From Psoroptes ovis (Eukaryota; Arthropoda; Arachnida; Sarcoptiformes; Psoroptidae): DNA of 64,000 bases. A program made the translations under genes and the position numbers. Location of the stretch: contig PQWQ01000025.1 of the NCBI GenBank assembly GCA_002943765.1, forward strand, positions 124,001 through 188,000, given 5' to 3'. Below are positions 21,009 through 32,783 of this stretch, in pieces. Position 1 is the first letter of the stretch; each line of letters starts with the position of its first letter. The notes under the pieces were generated by a model. That model had not been told where the DNA came from and made no database searches. It saw only the letters and a list, made by a program, of their open reading frames with translations.

Positions 21009-21156
21009 TGTTGGCTTCACTGTCATAATTCATATATCATTATAGGTTGTCCCATAAGTTTTTGCCGTTTTTTTTCAAATTTTTTTTATTCAAAAAACGG
21101 CAAAAACTTATGGGACAACCTATAATGATATATGAATTATGACAGTGAAGCCAACA
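21009..21156. repeat. 148-bp palindrome with an A-family MITE at its exact centre
   Basis: TGTTGGCTTCACTGTCATAA... (21009-21043) is repeated as its inverse complement after the MITE, to GTGAAGCCAACA at 21156. Together with the MITE (21044-21121) the potential stem is about 70 bp. Confidence 0.85.
21044..21121. mobile_element. Mariner-type MITE, A family, inside a larger palindrome
   Basis: AGGTTGTCCCATAAGTTTTTG left with perfect inverse at right; flanks ATTAT / ATAAT continue the symmetry outward instead of ending at the TA. Confidence 0.88.
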
Positions 21157-21870
21157 GTGTACACAATCCATGTCCATTCATCCGACAAAACTGCAAAGAT
21201 AAATTGACAATATTTCATATTTACACACACCAACAAAGAAAAAAGGACTAATCACAAATGACATGACACATTTGTCATATCATGTTCATCAACTAAGTTG
21301 ACTGAGATCGAGTCAATAAAAAACGACCAAAAAAAAGACACAAGGATAAATGATCAAAAGAGACTTGTCACTGGAATATACAAGGTTATGGGCCGCTACC
21401 GCTGGGGATGGTGGCAAGAGATTATCTTGGTGATACGGGGATATGTGAATGTGTGTGTGTATGTGTACCATTCATATATGTGGTATATAAACGCATTTTG
21501 TTTGTTGGTTTCATGGGCTAAAAATAGCCCTATTTCTGAGCTCAATTTATTTTACAACAATTTTGGAAAAATGGAAAAAAAAACAAGGTCAAATCTGATA
21601 ATAAAACTACCAAACAATAAAACAACCAAAAAACAGGATGATCAAATGATGATGATGATGGAATGAATGGAAATAAAAACATGGGAAATGCAATAAAATA
21701 AAGCGAAAAATGGATCATCATAAATGATTATCGTTTATATGAATATATGAATAAATATATATGACATGAACACACACAACGATATTCATGTTATTCATAT
21801 ATGCATGTATGTGTGTATGTATGTATTAGCTATGTATGTATGTGTGCATGTATATCAAGTTAAAACTATT

Positions 21871-21950
21871 AGGTTGTCCCATAAGTTCTTGCCGTTTTTT
21901 GAATTTTTTTCTCATTTGAAAAACGGCAAGAACTTATGAGACACATCAAT
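21871..21950. mobile_element. Mariner-type MITE, A family, decayed right end
   Basis: Arms CTTGCCGTTTTTTG / AAAACGGCAAG intact; right end reads TTATGAGACACATC instead of TTATGGGACAACCT. Confidence 0.78.
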
Positions 21951-21958
21951 ATGTATTT

Positions 21959-22034
21959 GATTGTCCGAAAAGTTTTGTCTGATTTTTTAATAGAAATTTA
22001 CCATGAAAATGCGCCAGAACTTTTCGGACAACCT
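21959..22034. mobile_element. Mariner-type MITE, B family, CCATGAAAATGCGCC variant
   Basis: Begins 8 bp after the preceding A copy. Interior TTTAATAGAAATTTACCATG shared with 22977-23051 only. Confidence 0.82.
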
Positions 22035-22612
22035 AAATATGTATGTATGGATTCGAACATATGAATAAATCGATAAATCATATTGATAAACCATCGAATG
22101 GTGTGTTTATCAAATTGAACAACATGATTACTCTATTCAAACTATTTTAACCCTTTATCTTTGATATTTTTGATCGTAAAAAAAAAATTTGAAAAATTCA
22201 AAATTTTGAATATTTATAAATTCACACAAAAACAAATATATCATAAATATTTATGCAAATATATAGGCACACACATATACACATATTAAGACATAAATAT
22301 AAATAGTAACATAGTTATAGGCGCTTATACATATATACACACACAAATATACTAACATACACACATACACATATATATAGGCACATACACACACACATAT
22401 ATATGCACCACATAAATATTAATTGATTTTTATCACACAAATATTCGACTAAATATCATGTGTGTTATCTATGAAATTTCATTTTCATTTTTTGACCTAA
22501 TTTTTTCATTGAAAAATGAAAAACAAATGTGAAAATTTCTATTTTTGGGTTCGAAAATATAAATATAGAAAATAAATAAATAAAATTGAAATATGAAATA
22601 TTTCATAATACA

Positions 22613-22750
22613 GAATTTCAAGTTTCAAATTCATAGTTTTGAAATTAATTTTCATACTTTTCAAGTTGATTTTCGTAGTTTTTGAATGTAAATTTACATT
22701 ATATTATTACGAAATTTAACTTGAAAACTACGAATTAAAACTTGAAACCA
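22613..22750. repeat. Imperfect palindrome, E family, copy 2
   Basis: Shares AATGTAAATTTACATT and AACTTGAAAACTACGAATTA with the palindrome at 12128, in the opposite orientation and with diverged arms. Confidence 0.65.
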
Positions 22751-22976
22751 TGTATGAAATAATGCAAAATATGTGAAAATATGAATGAAAATAATTGAAA
22801 ATAATTTTCATGTGTTTAAATTGATGAGAAATATTTTTCATTTTTGTAAATAAAGAGAGAGAGAGAGGGAGAGGAGGAGGAAGGAATGAGGGGAGGTTAT
22901 GAGGGGAGAGAAATGTGATTCATTTATTATTTCGCATATCGTTACGGTTCATATATGAATATTGTTTATATTTGGT

Positions 22977-23051
22977 GGTTGTCCGAAAAGTTTTGGCCAA
23001 TTTTTCAATAGAAATTTACCATAAAAATGCGCCAGAACTTTTCGGACAACT
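22977..23051. mobile_element. Mariner-type MITE, B family, CCATAAAAATGCGCC variant
   Basis: Sister of 21959-22034; right end GGACAACTA. Confidence 0.82.
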
Positions 23052-23361
23052 AAAATTCAATGAACACTAGTTATATATTTGTATATTTTTTTATGCATAT
23101 TATATGCACGTGTATACATGTGTCCATATATATGCAAATACATGTATATATATTCAATAAAATATTCGGGCAAAGAAAAAAAAAAGAGTAAAAGTTTCTA
23201 AAAATAGACCAAAGAAAAAAAAATGAAAAAAAAATTTACGGGAAATTTTCCCCGACGAAAATTTACATAAAAAAGGGGTACAAAAAAAAGCGCGGAGAAA
23301 ATTTCCGGAATTTAAAAATTGATTTTCACAGAAAAAAAAATTCGTCAACTTTTCAATGTTC

Positions 23362-23392
<31 letters not shown>

Positions 23393-23954
23393 TCAATTTC
23401 AGTGCGGTGACAGTGAGCAATCATCATCAATTGCTTTGAATTTTATTTTTTTTTTCCTTGAAAACAAATCACAGGCAAATAAACATGAGAAAAAAAAATG
23501 AAAAATGAAAAACAAATCGGAAATCAATTTTGGTGTAAAGAGGAGGAGGAGCAAGAGGAGCAGAAAAAAAAAATCGATTTCCGAAATTTTACCCAGAAAA
23601 ATTTCTCAAAAATTTTAAAAATTCAAAAATGCAAATACGGAGGGGGGATCGAGTATGGAAAAATATGTAACAGTATTTATGAACGAAACCAAATGCAGCG
23701 AAAGATGCAATTTTCGGCTATTTTTTTTGCGGGGGGGGGGGCAATTAACTCATTCACAAATGTAGTTACGCCACAGCTACAGTGGTGTTCAAACGAATTG
23801 AAAAAATGTACCACAGGCAAAAATGTATCCATTTCGCGATCGAATAATGTAGCAAAAACGAGCAAAAGCATCAAATGTAACAGTATATACGAGCAGCAGC
23901 ACTTACTAATTCAAGATTCAAGAATTTTACAAAAAAAAATTGGATGACGCTTAC

Positions 23955-24029
23955 CTGAGCTTGATCTAGAAGATGCATTATGGCGATTACTAATTGGCGA
24001 TCCAGGTAATGAAGCAGCCGAATTTGGGC
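23955..24029 (-). CDS. eag: Eag potassium channel, exon 3: 75-nt in-frame likely cassette exon in the PAS domain
   Basis: Acceptor AAATTAG above 24029 and donor GTAAGC from 23954 bound 75 nt that begin and end in phase 1, so inclusion or skipping both keep the frame. It encodes RPNSAASLPGSPISNRHNA then SSRSSSG, a Ser-rich, positively charged insert. It falls between YKKT (exon 2) and TPLWLLLQ (exon 4), the same place where Drosophila Eag has extra residues absent from mammalian EAG1. Candidate Ser phosphorylation sites make regulated inclusion plausible. There is no transcript evidence here, so cassette use is inferred from phase and position. Confidence 0.72.
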
Positions 24030-25065
24030 CTAATTTATATACATATATACAGACATATATATATATATAGATGTATATATATACAACAACATATTATAAA
24101 CAGATATCGATATAACATTATATTTATATGAATGGCGCAAAAACAAAACAAGACAAATCAACAAATTTTCTTAATTGAAAGATGCAAAAAACAAAACCAA
24201 AGTATCAAAATGCAAAATTTCATATAAAAAAAATGAGCGCTTTTCATAAATTCTGTAACCGATTGAAATGCACACAAGTTATGAACACCATTTGACCCAT
24301 CAGCAAACAGAATACATGCACAGCAGTATGATGACCCTTGAAAATGACAAAAGAGGCCCAGAGGGCCTAAGGCCCCAAGCGAAACTCGAAAAGCATTGAA
24401 TAATCTATAATCTATGATTAAGCAAATTTTCATACAAAAAATTACCGAAAATGCAAAAATGAAATGAAACAAAAGGCCCATGACCTTTGAATATCATTGA
24501 TGAATATCAATAAATGTAATTTCATATATGAAAAGCGTCAAAAAAATGAAAAAAAATTCAAATAATAAGTTACATCATTGATTTTGTGAATGACCCAATC
24601 AAAAATCAATAGTAATGCAGCAAAAAAAAAAAAAAAAAAAACTCAAGCAAATAAAACAACAAAGTTAAGATTAATCAGTTAGGTTAAGGTGGCCACCTTA
24701 ATAATTGAAAGTCAAAAGGTTAGAAAAATTGAAAATTTTCAATAATTTAATAGGTCCTGACCCTTTAGGAAATTTTCGGGACCCGAGGTGTATTGTTTTG
24801 TCAAAAAAGAACAAAAAAAAAAAAAATTCAATTAGCGTGGTGCACACACACAGTCAGTCAAATTACACTGATATTGTATTGTCTAATGTACCATTCAAGG
24901 TACCATTCATAAATTCAATGCAACAAAATCTCATTATGTCATTGATTCTATGAACAGGAAATTAATTTTTTCTTCTTTTTGTTTCTCATTTCTCGTTCAT
25001 TCCGTTCATTCATTGAAATTCCTGTTTTTCAATCTTCTTTCATTCATTCATTCTTTCTTCTATTT

Positions 25066-25141
25066 AGGTTGTCCGAAAAGTTTTTGCGGATTTCCAATAA
25101 TTTTCTACGATATAACCAGCGCAAAAACTTTTCGGACAATC
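25066..25141. mobile_element. Mariner-type MITE, B family, CTACGATATAACC centre
   Basis: Interior identical in plan to the A/B chimera at 16557 (CCAATAATTTTCTACGATAT). Confidence 0.83.
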
Positions 25142-25412
25142 GAAAAAATTTTCAATCAATTGATCAAATTGATACTGTGTTTTTCATTGTGTTTCAAAGG
25201 AAAAAATAATCATTTGACATCAATGATACGTACACAATGAATAGATCATGTTAATGAATGAATGAATGGATGTTATTATCATTAAATTTCAATCAATTTT
25301 CATTCATTCATTTGATAATTCAATTAAATACGATTATTATTTTCATGTTTGTTTGTTTGTACGAGTCATCATCATCATCATGACATTCGTAAATATCATT
25401 ACATATATTATG

Positions 25413-25490
25413 AGGTTGTCCGGAAAGTTTTTGGCCGATTATATCGTAGGAAAATCATGAACGAATCGGCAAGAACTTTGCGGACAACCT
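25413..25490. mobile_element. Mariner-type MITE, B family, TATATCGTAGG centre
   Basis: Left CCGGAAAGTTTTTGGCC; centre is the reverse of the CTACGATATA variant. Confidence 0.83.
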
Positions 25491-26064
25491 ATTGTATATT
25501 GTATCAATTGATTAGATCACTGGTAAATGTAGCAATTTCAAAGACAATTCGTCTTTCCGGGAAATTTCCCAGAAAAAAATTTTCTGGAAAGTTTCTCAGG
25601 GAAAGAAAAATCTTAATTTTCAATAATTTCTATGAAACAGTATTCGAATGGGTGATTGTATCTTTGAAATTTGAAATTTTTCAAATTTTCAAATTTTCAT
25701 GTGGGGAAAATATTTCACAATTCGTATATATTCGGTAATCAATTATTATAAGATTTAACCCTTTTCATTGTTTAATCTCATATATTGAAAATGTCATATG
25801 GCAAGCTCATTCCATTGAAAATTTTAATGCAATTGTCGAGCTTTATGAAAAGTCTTATTTATGAGTGTGAATGTGTGTCACAATTTTTTTCAATGAAAAG
25901 TAAATACACAATGAAAAAGGCTTAATGCTTAATGCTTTTGTATTGAAATTTAAATATTCAAATATTTGAATATTTGAATATTAAATAATGGAAAAATGAT
26001 AATTGAATTTGAATTTTCAATGAATTTTTATTGAAAATTTCAATGAAAGTTATGGCTGTTTTTA

Positions 26065-26112
26065 ATGAACAACTCTCGATTGATTAAGCGAAATGAACTT
26101 TTCGGACAACCT
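26065..26112 (+). mobile_element. Mariner-type MITE, B family, right part only
   Basis: AACAACTCTCGATTGATTAAGC then GAATGAACTTTTCGGACAACCT-like end (one A/C change); left end replaced by GTTATGGCTG. Confidence 0.65.
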
Positions 26113-26131
26113 AATAGATGGAATACGAGAC

Positions 26132-26200
26132 TGGTCGAAAAGTAATCAATGGTTTTTGCATTGCGTTTGTATGTAGAGACCATGGATTACTTTTCGACCA
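26132..26200. repeat. Palindrome with TGGTCGAAAAGTAATC arms
   Basis: 21-bp arms at 26132 and 26180-26200 differ at one position; unrelated ends to the A and B MITEs. Single copy in the window. Confidence 0.7.
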
Positions 26201-26773
26201 ATACATTTTGGCAATTTTCTATTTGAATAGATTTGTATCAATTTGTGTTTATTTATATAAATTCATCATGTTTATTTTTTGAAAAAGATATTTTCATGAT
26301 AATAATGATGACGATAATGGCGAGCAAATACGAATAATAAAAAAAAGCCCGAATGGAACTCTATTTTCAATTCAATTTTTTTCACAATTTTCAACTGGAA
26401 AAATTGTGAAAATTCAAATATGTAATGATAGCATCATATAAATTCATTGAAAATTAATACATTTAGTCACAATATTGAGACATGAATAAAACGAAAAAAC
26501 AGAAAAAAAGCGAAAATCAAAATTGGAAAAATAAATTCATTGATACAAACACACACCAGCGTACCCAAATGCACCCGGTAGCAGACACACCCACACCCAG
26601 ACACCTACACACACGCACAGTGAATAGCACAACAACAAACAAACACAACATCATAACAACGACACAACTTAAAACATAAGTGTTGCACATTATTTTGACA
26701 CATACTTTCATAAATTTTTTTATACATTTTGATACAAAAAAAAAAAAAAAAATTAAAAAATAATGATAATATT

Positions 26774-26849
26774 AGGTTGTCCCATAAGTTTTTGCCGTTT
26801 TTTAAATTTGTTTTCATCTGAGAAACGGCAAGAACTTATGGGACAACCG
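26774..26849. mobile_element. Mariner-type MITE, A family
   Basis: Left TTTTTGCCGTTTTTTAAATT, right GAAACGGCAAGAAC; right flank CCGAATA has one change. Confidence 0.85.
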
Positions 26850-27088
26850 AATAAGAAAAAAAAATTGGAAAAACGAGTTTTAAATGTAGCGAATTTTTAA
26901 GTAAAAAAAATTAATTAAAAAAATGAAATTTTTCAAATTTTTTGACTCAAAAAATTTTGATACAAAAGCAAATTTTGTGAGTGAATAACTGTAGCAAAAT
27001 GTGTGATATTTTCTTAAAAAATTTTTTCTCAAAAATAAATCAATTAAGCATTTAATTAATTCTAAGAAAATAAAAGAAGACTACTTAC

Positions 27089-27322
27089 GTGTTTTTTTAT
27101 ACAGTAATATTTCAAATTGTTCAATCAAATGATTATCTAATACTTGTTCAATACGTTGTATGGTTTGTTTATCGGTCATCTCACCATACATAAATGTACA
27201 GCGACAACTTTTTTGCATAACTTCCGCTCGATTATAGCCAGATATACGACAAAATGATTCAGAACAATAAACGATTGGATAATCGACAATTTGTGCATTT
27301 GCAAGTAAAAAACTGCAATCAG
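27089..27322 (-). CDS. eag: Eag potassium channel, coding exon 2: PAS domain
   Basis: 234 nt, phase 1 at both ends (acceptor AACAG, donor GTAAGTAGT). Reads PDCSFLLANAQIVDYPIVYC then SESFCRISGYNRAEVMQKSC then RCTFMYGEMTDKQTIQRIEQ, ending EQFEILLYKKT. This is the N-terminal PAS (eag) domain, which in KCNH channels docks on the C-terminal CNB homology domain and tunes gating. Near identity with fly Eag over the core. Confidence 0.95.
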
Positions 27323-29167
27323 CTGTTTTGTTTGTTTGTTTGTTTGGTTAGGTTAAAAAAGGTAAAAATAGTGAAATGAGTAGAAATAGAAATAATTAAT
27401 AGAAATTGTAAAATTTGAGTAGAAACTTTCGGGAAACTTTCTTTGATAAAAAATTTTTCCTGTAATTTTTCCCGAAAAATTTCTCTGAAAAAATTTTTTT
27501 CTTCAAAGAAAGTTTTCCGAAAATTTTTTTTTCACGAGAAATTTTCCAGAAATCATGGATTTTAAGATCAATGATACAATAGTCTATGAACGATATGATA
27601 CAATAATCAGTAAACAAAGATATTCTATCGTTTCGTTTCATTCATTTCGTTTATTTGCTCGATTAAACACGCGAAACATTTTCATTTCATTTGTTTTCCC
27701 GAGAAAAGCATTTGAGGGGGTATATGAATGACGATAAAACTTTCACTTGAATCGAATGAATTACAAATGTTGTGTACGGCCCCTCTCATATATCCATAAT
27801 ATCATGTTTGTCCCAAATTTCTTGGAATCTTGGAACATTTTCGGACCCAAAAATGAATTCATTTACTCGAATGGCTCAATGAATGAATGAAAGAAAATTT
27901 TAATCTTCGGGAAATTTTCGGGGAAAAAAAATTTCTGTAAATTTTCTTCAAAAACAGAATTTGTGAATGGGACCGGAAATTTTTTCTCTTCGTTTTTTTT
28001 CGATAAAACAACTAAAAACCACCGAAATGATGATCATTTCGATGATTCTGTGAGATGGTGAAACATTTCGGGGAAATTACTGGGGAAAGTTTCCGAAAAA
28101 TTTTTCGAGAAAATTTCTCAGAAACAAAATTAATCACCGAAAAAAAATTTTGGGGAAATTTCCCGGAATTTTTTTTTTGCATTCACTCAATAAAATTGAA
28201 AATCGAAATGAAAAATTGTCTAATTGAGTATATGTCTATCAATCGCTTGATCAATAATTAATCATCGAAAAAAAGGTTTCATGGAGTTTGTCCGAATTAA
28301 AAAAAATTTTCCAGAAACTTTTTTTGAAAAAAGTTTTCCAAAAATTTGATTTTTCAAAAAACTTTTGGGAATTTTTCCTCACTCTCTGTGTTCTGTCGGA
28401 CAAAAGATTCAATGAATTTTGAAAATTTCGTTTTCAAAAAAAAAAAGAAGTCGAATGACTCCTGTAGACATGGACATATTATTTGAAACACACATTTGAT
28501 TATTGGCCCCGATTTCTCCAGCCCAAATGATTCAAACATTCGAACGAGCAACTTCAGTACAAATCAATTGTCCATTGATTTTTTTTCACTCGACTCCGAT
28601 CGGGTATTATTATTTATGGTCATAAATAATCTAGTTGAGAGCAGGGAAACTTTCCAGAAAAGATCCGAATCAATATGGGGGGAATTGTGTGGATGAACAA
28701 TGATGAGAAATCTTTTCGGGAAAATTTCTGGGCAAAATTGAATGAACAATCATAATGAATGAATTGGAAATTTTCCCAGAAATTTTCGGGGAAATTTCTC
28801 TCGGACGTTTCATCCCCCTCCTGCTCCCCTTCCCACCTCTCTCTCTCCCTTCCACCAGCCCCATTCCACCCCTTTACCAATTCATTGATTGAATTCGAAT
28901 GAAATTGAATTCAATCGACACGAATACAATTGAGAATTCTCGGCCAAATAACAATAGCCACAGTAGCCAATGATGGTTGAATTGTGAATTTGGAGATTTC
29001 AAAAATTCGAAAAATATGAATGGTGAGATAATAATCATCATAACAGCAGAAATGATCATTTGCTGATGGGTGGTGGGTGGTAAAGGGGGTGGGACGGTGG
29101 GGAATTCAATCAATGAATGATTTTTCAAATTGAAAAATTTTCAGTGCAAAGAATTTGATTCGTCGAG

Positions 29168-29240
29168 TGTGTCCGAAAAGTAATGTCGCAGAATCGCGTT
29201 GAAAATCATTGTAAAAATCCGCCAAAACTTTTCGGACACC
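29168..29240. mobile_element. Mariner-type MITE, B family, diverged
   Basis: GTGTCCGAAAAGT left and ACTTTTCGGACACC right; interior CGCAGAATCGCG not shared with other copies. Confidence 0.75.
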
Positions 29241-29595
29241 CATTTATTGTACGAAAAAAAAATTGCTTTGATTGAATTTTCTTTACCGATTTTTTTTTTT
29301 TTTTTTTTTGAGAGAGATGAAAAAGCGATAAATGAACGGAATGAATGAATGAAAATGTGCAAAGAAAAAAAAATGGCCACATAAAAATCATTCGGACACC
29401 AAATACATTTTGGTGAATGGCCCCTATGGGAAAATGTTTTTGAAATTTTCAATTTTTTTGCCATGGTTCTCACTCGCTCTCTACATGGGTGCTGCTGTTG
29501 CTGCTCTAAGGGGTAATAAATATCATCATGTCCAGAACACACACATGAAGAGATTTTGAAAAAGATTCAAATCACTAATTCTGATTGAATATATT

Positions 29596-29672
29596 TGGTT
29601 GTACGAAAAGTTCATTCGGCTTAATCGAATAGAGTTGTTCATGAAAATCGGACAAAACTTTTCGGACAACCT
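29596..29672 (-). mobile_element. Mariner-type MITE, B family
   Basis: TTCATTCGGCTTAATCGAAT left, GAAAATCGGACAAAAC right; left end has GTACG for GTCCG. Confidence 0.84.
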
Positions 29673-30111
29673 AATTTATTTGATATAAATATAATTGATT
29701 CTATCTGGCTCTGGATTTCGTTTATTCTGGCGATGAAGAAAATTTCCAAGAAACTTTTTTTTGAGAGAAATTTAATTTTCAAAGAAAGATTTCTGTTTTT
29801 ATCATTCGAAAAAAAAAGTTTTCTCGGAAAGTTTCTTTTCTCGGGAAATTTCTCTGCACTTTCACTGATTAAATTAATTAAATTAATCAATTACAGCTCT
29901 GATTTGAGAATGGCCAGAAACAGCCAGAACCCAAGGATCGAAGAGAATTTCATCAGGTTCCAGTCCGAAGAGGTGCTGGGTGACCTGCGATTGATAAGGT
30001 AAGGTGGGGTTGCACGGAATCAGGGAGAACATTCACATATAAAGTGATGTGATTTAGGAAGAAAGGTGTGGGGAGTTATTAGACACTTTTTAAAGGATTA
30101 TTGAAGGGTCT

Positions 30112-30134
30112 GGTTGTCCAAAAACTTTTGACGG
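30112..30134. mobile_element. Left-end fragment of a B-family MITE
   Basis: GGTTGTCCAAAAACTTTTGACGG, 45 bp from the exon 1 donor; no right end. Confidence 0.5.
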
Positions 30135-30178
30135 TAATAAGTAACGATATTTATGAATGATTCAAAAAATAGACTTAC

Positions 30179-30257
30179 GTAATGAATTATATCGACGAAT
30201 AATATTTTCCAAAAATGTATTTTGAGGCGCAACGAGACCTCTACGACCGCCAGGCAT
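30179..30257 (-). CDS. eag: Eag potassium channel, coding exon 1: start codon and PAS-cap
   Basis: ATG at 30257; 79 nt, phase 1 out at donor GTAAGTC. Reads MPGGRRGLVAPQNTFLENII then RRYNSL, the nearly invariant PAS-cap of EAG channels, whose first residues affect deactivation. Start context CAAAATG. An additional ATG lies 14 nt upstream, out of frame (30271). The chain of exons 1, 2 and 4-13 gives about 1,190 residues before adding the missing turret exon. Confidence 0.94.
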
Positions 30258-31284
30258 TTTGTTGTTTTCATTACGTCGGTTATTTTTGTTTGATTATTTT
30301 GCCTTTGTTTTTTGTTTATTTGTTTTTGTTTAATTAATTAATTAATTAACCCTTTTTTTGGACTCAAAAATTTCCTCAGAATATTTTTCTTGGAATCATT
30401 GGTCCAACGATTTAAGGAATTAATTGTGGATTCGATTGATTGCCTTCATTATAATTCAAATATGACGTAACATTGATTAATCATTGATTGATTATTCATA
30501 CAAAAATGATTTGATCGCTAGTTTCGTTGGTTGAAATTTTTTTTTTCTTTTTGAGGGTAAATTTTGAAATTCAATGACCTTTGTCACACTTGTCGCTTGT
30601 CGCTTGTCGTTGTCTTCGATGATCCCGTGTCAATCAGCAATGGTGAGAAGAGTTTTCAGCTGTTTTTGATCGTGACAACCCTTTTAATCACAGGTAGATT
30701 ACCTTGGATTTTTCTATGAATTCTTGGTGCAATTCTGATGATGATTGATGAGAGAGGGAGAAATATTCTGGAAATAAATGAAGAAAACAAAAGGATTAAA
30801 CTTGTAGAAAAATTTCTGGGAAAGTTTCTGGAGAAGTTTAGGGAAAATTTACGGGTGAAATTTCCGGGAAATTCCCGAATAGTTCCGATGACAAAAATTT
30901 TTCGGGGTGCACCGAAATGAGAAGCTTTTTTAGCACATATCTGCCCCGAAAGGGTTAAAATGCTTCAACTGTTAGCGATAAAAGTTTCAGAGATCAATCA
31001 ATCACTTGATTGAAAAAAAAATAGCTACCGGTATGAAATGAGCGTTCAGTGCATACAAAATGCATTGAATTCAAGTGCATTTCATTCCGTTGAAAATGAA
31101 AAACAAATGACTAAAAGCATTACAGTGAAGTCAATTTTTCATATTTTTCGTGCACAGAAAAAAAAATTTTTCGAACGTCAAATTCAATTTGTATCAAAAA
31201 ATTTGTACTAAAAGTGTCGAAAATGTAATCATTCATAAATTACATGACATACATAAGCATCTGAACATCACTGACAATGATATT

Positions 31285-31363
31285 AGGTTGTCCGAAAAGT
31301 TCTGGCGGATTTTCATTCAGCAACTCTCGATTGTTTAAGCCGAATGAACTTTTCGGACAACCT
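31285..31363 (+). mobile_element. Mariner-type MITE, B family
   Basis: CTGGCGGATTTTCATTCAGC left, TTAAGCCGAATGAAC right. Confidence 0.87.
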
Positions 31364-32017
31364 AAATAGCAATTCGATGATGATGATGATGAAAGAGATA
31401 GATTGAAAAGTTAATCATTTTCAAAAACGAGAAAAAAATTCGACAAACTTGACCATTCATATATCACATTACACAAATTTTGTGTGATATATGATTTTGC
31501 AAATTTTTTTTCTGAGTGCAGCAGCAAAAACTTTTTATTTGATTTTGTATCAATTTAATTTCAGTGTAGGCTGTCTCTTCTACTGCATTAATTCGATTTT
31601 TTTTCGCAAATTTTCGCTGTGCAGTTTCTATACGTACAGTATCAAATACATGTACTCTATGAATGACCCCCGAGAAAAGTTCCCCGAAAATTTTTTTCCT
31701 CGAAAATTTCCCTGAAAATCAAATTAAATCAAATCAAATCACTTAAAGCATCTAGTTCTATTTACACACAGAGAAGCACAAATTGATTGATCAATGTGTT
31801 TACACTGTGATTTATGGAATCAGTGATGAGTAAAGACTATAAGTAAATTAAAAGTAAGAAGGTTGAAAGCTTTCAAAATGTGATGATATTCATGATGCTG
31901 ATTGAATGATGATTGAATAAACAAACACACAACGAGAATCAGAGAAGATTGATACATTCGCTTGCTTTGTGTGTTGGTGTGCACCATTCATAAATTCAAT
32001 GATTGATAACAAGTATT

Positions 32018-32098
32018 AGGTTGTCCGAAAAGTTCTGGCCGCTTTACTCATCGATAGAGTTGCTGAATGAAAGCCGGCCACAACTTTTCGGACAACCT
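32018..32098 (-). mobile_element. Mariner-type MITE, B family
   Basis: Centre ATCGATAGAGTTGCTGAATG places it in reverse orientation, although the left arm reads CTGGCCGC. Confidence 0.82.
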
Positions 32099-32783
32099 AA
32101 ATAGCAATTAATAATCAACGAAGAAATGAGAATATCAAAGATCAAATGATCATTTGATATTTGTGAATGTGTATAATTAGTAATTAATTGGTAGCCTTTT
32201 GAAATGGTGATTTATGAGATTATTTTTGAAAATTGATACAAGTATCAAATGATTGATTTGATAATAAAGTTTCAATGGAAAAAAATTGAATTTCATTCTT
32301 GTATCACACGCATTTTGAAATCAATTAATTTGTAGGTGAAAAGGACACCTGTAATTTTCAGAGAATTTTTGGGAAATTTCCCGAAAATTTTAGATTGAAA
32401 AATTTCCATAAATTTCTGAGAAAATTTCTAGAAAATTCCCGGAAATTTTCCCATCAATTTTTGCTACAAAAACATTGATTCAAATTGAGTGATTTTCGAG
32501 TGAATTTGTAGCCAAATATACCATGGAAAAAAATGTATCAAATTACAATCTGTGTTATCAAATATCAATAATGACACTCTTGTGGTAGTGATGATACTTA
32601 ATGGCTACTATTTGATGTTCGAAACACACATTAAAAGATACACAATGGCACTGGCACACAGATACAACAGAATCTGCATACACACTGACATACATTCATC
32701 TTAGGAATCTTCTCTCGATTCTCTGATCAGAGTTTTCTTAAGAATCGAGAATTGTTCGATGGGACGAGAAATCACCATTATGA

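Larger units (their letters stand above)
20426..23954. other. eag intron between exons 3 and 4
   Basis: 3.5 kb with the nested palindrome at 21009, five MITEs, CA/TA-rich microsatellites (22200-22410), a second E-family palindrome and long A runs near 23370. CTACAGTGGTGTTCAAACG at 23778 resembles a single Tc1-type end without a partner. Confidence 0.6.
24030..27088. other. eag intron between exons 2 and 3
   Basis: 3.06 kb with TATA repeats next to exon 3, A-runs (24622), three MITEs and a half copy, a TGGTCGAAAAGTAATC palindrome and CA-rich DNA (26540-26650). A minus-strand open frame at 24158-24481 (107 codons) has no recognisable domain. Confidence 0.6.
27323..30178. other. eag intron between exons 1 and 2
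   Basis: 2.86 kb. GGGAAATTTCC islands at 27420-27550, 27900-28180, 28290-28380 and 28690-28800; CT-rich run at 28805-28865; two B-family MITEs and a half copy. No coding signal. Confidence 0.6.

Noticed and set aside
24158..24481. 107-codon minus-strand frame in the eag exon 2-3 intron
   Set aside because: No domain, no splice or start evidence; hydrophobic content fits random AT-rich translation.
7155..30257. Assignment of the channel to ERG or ELK (other KCNH subfamilies)
   Set aside because: The N-terminus MPGGRRGLVAPQNTF, GGEVVSDP between S2 and S3, and the C-linker TSATAKYHDMLNNVREFM are EAG-type.
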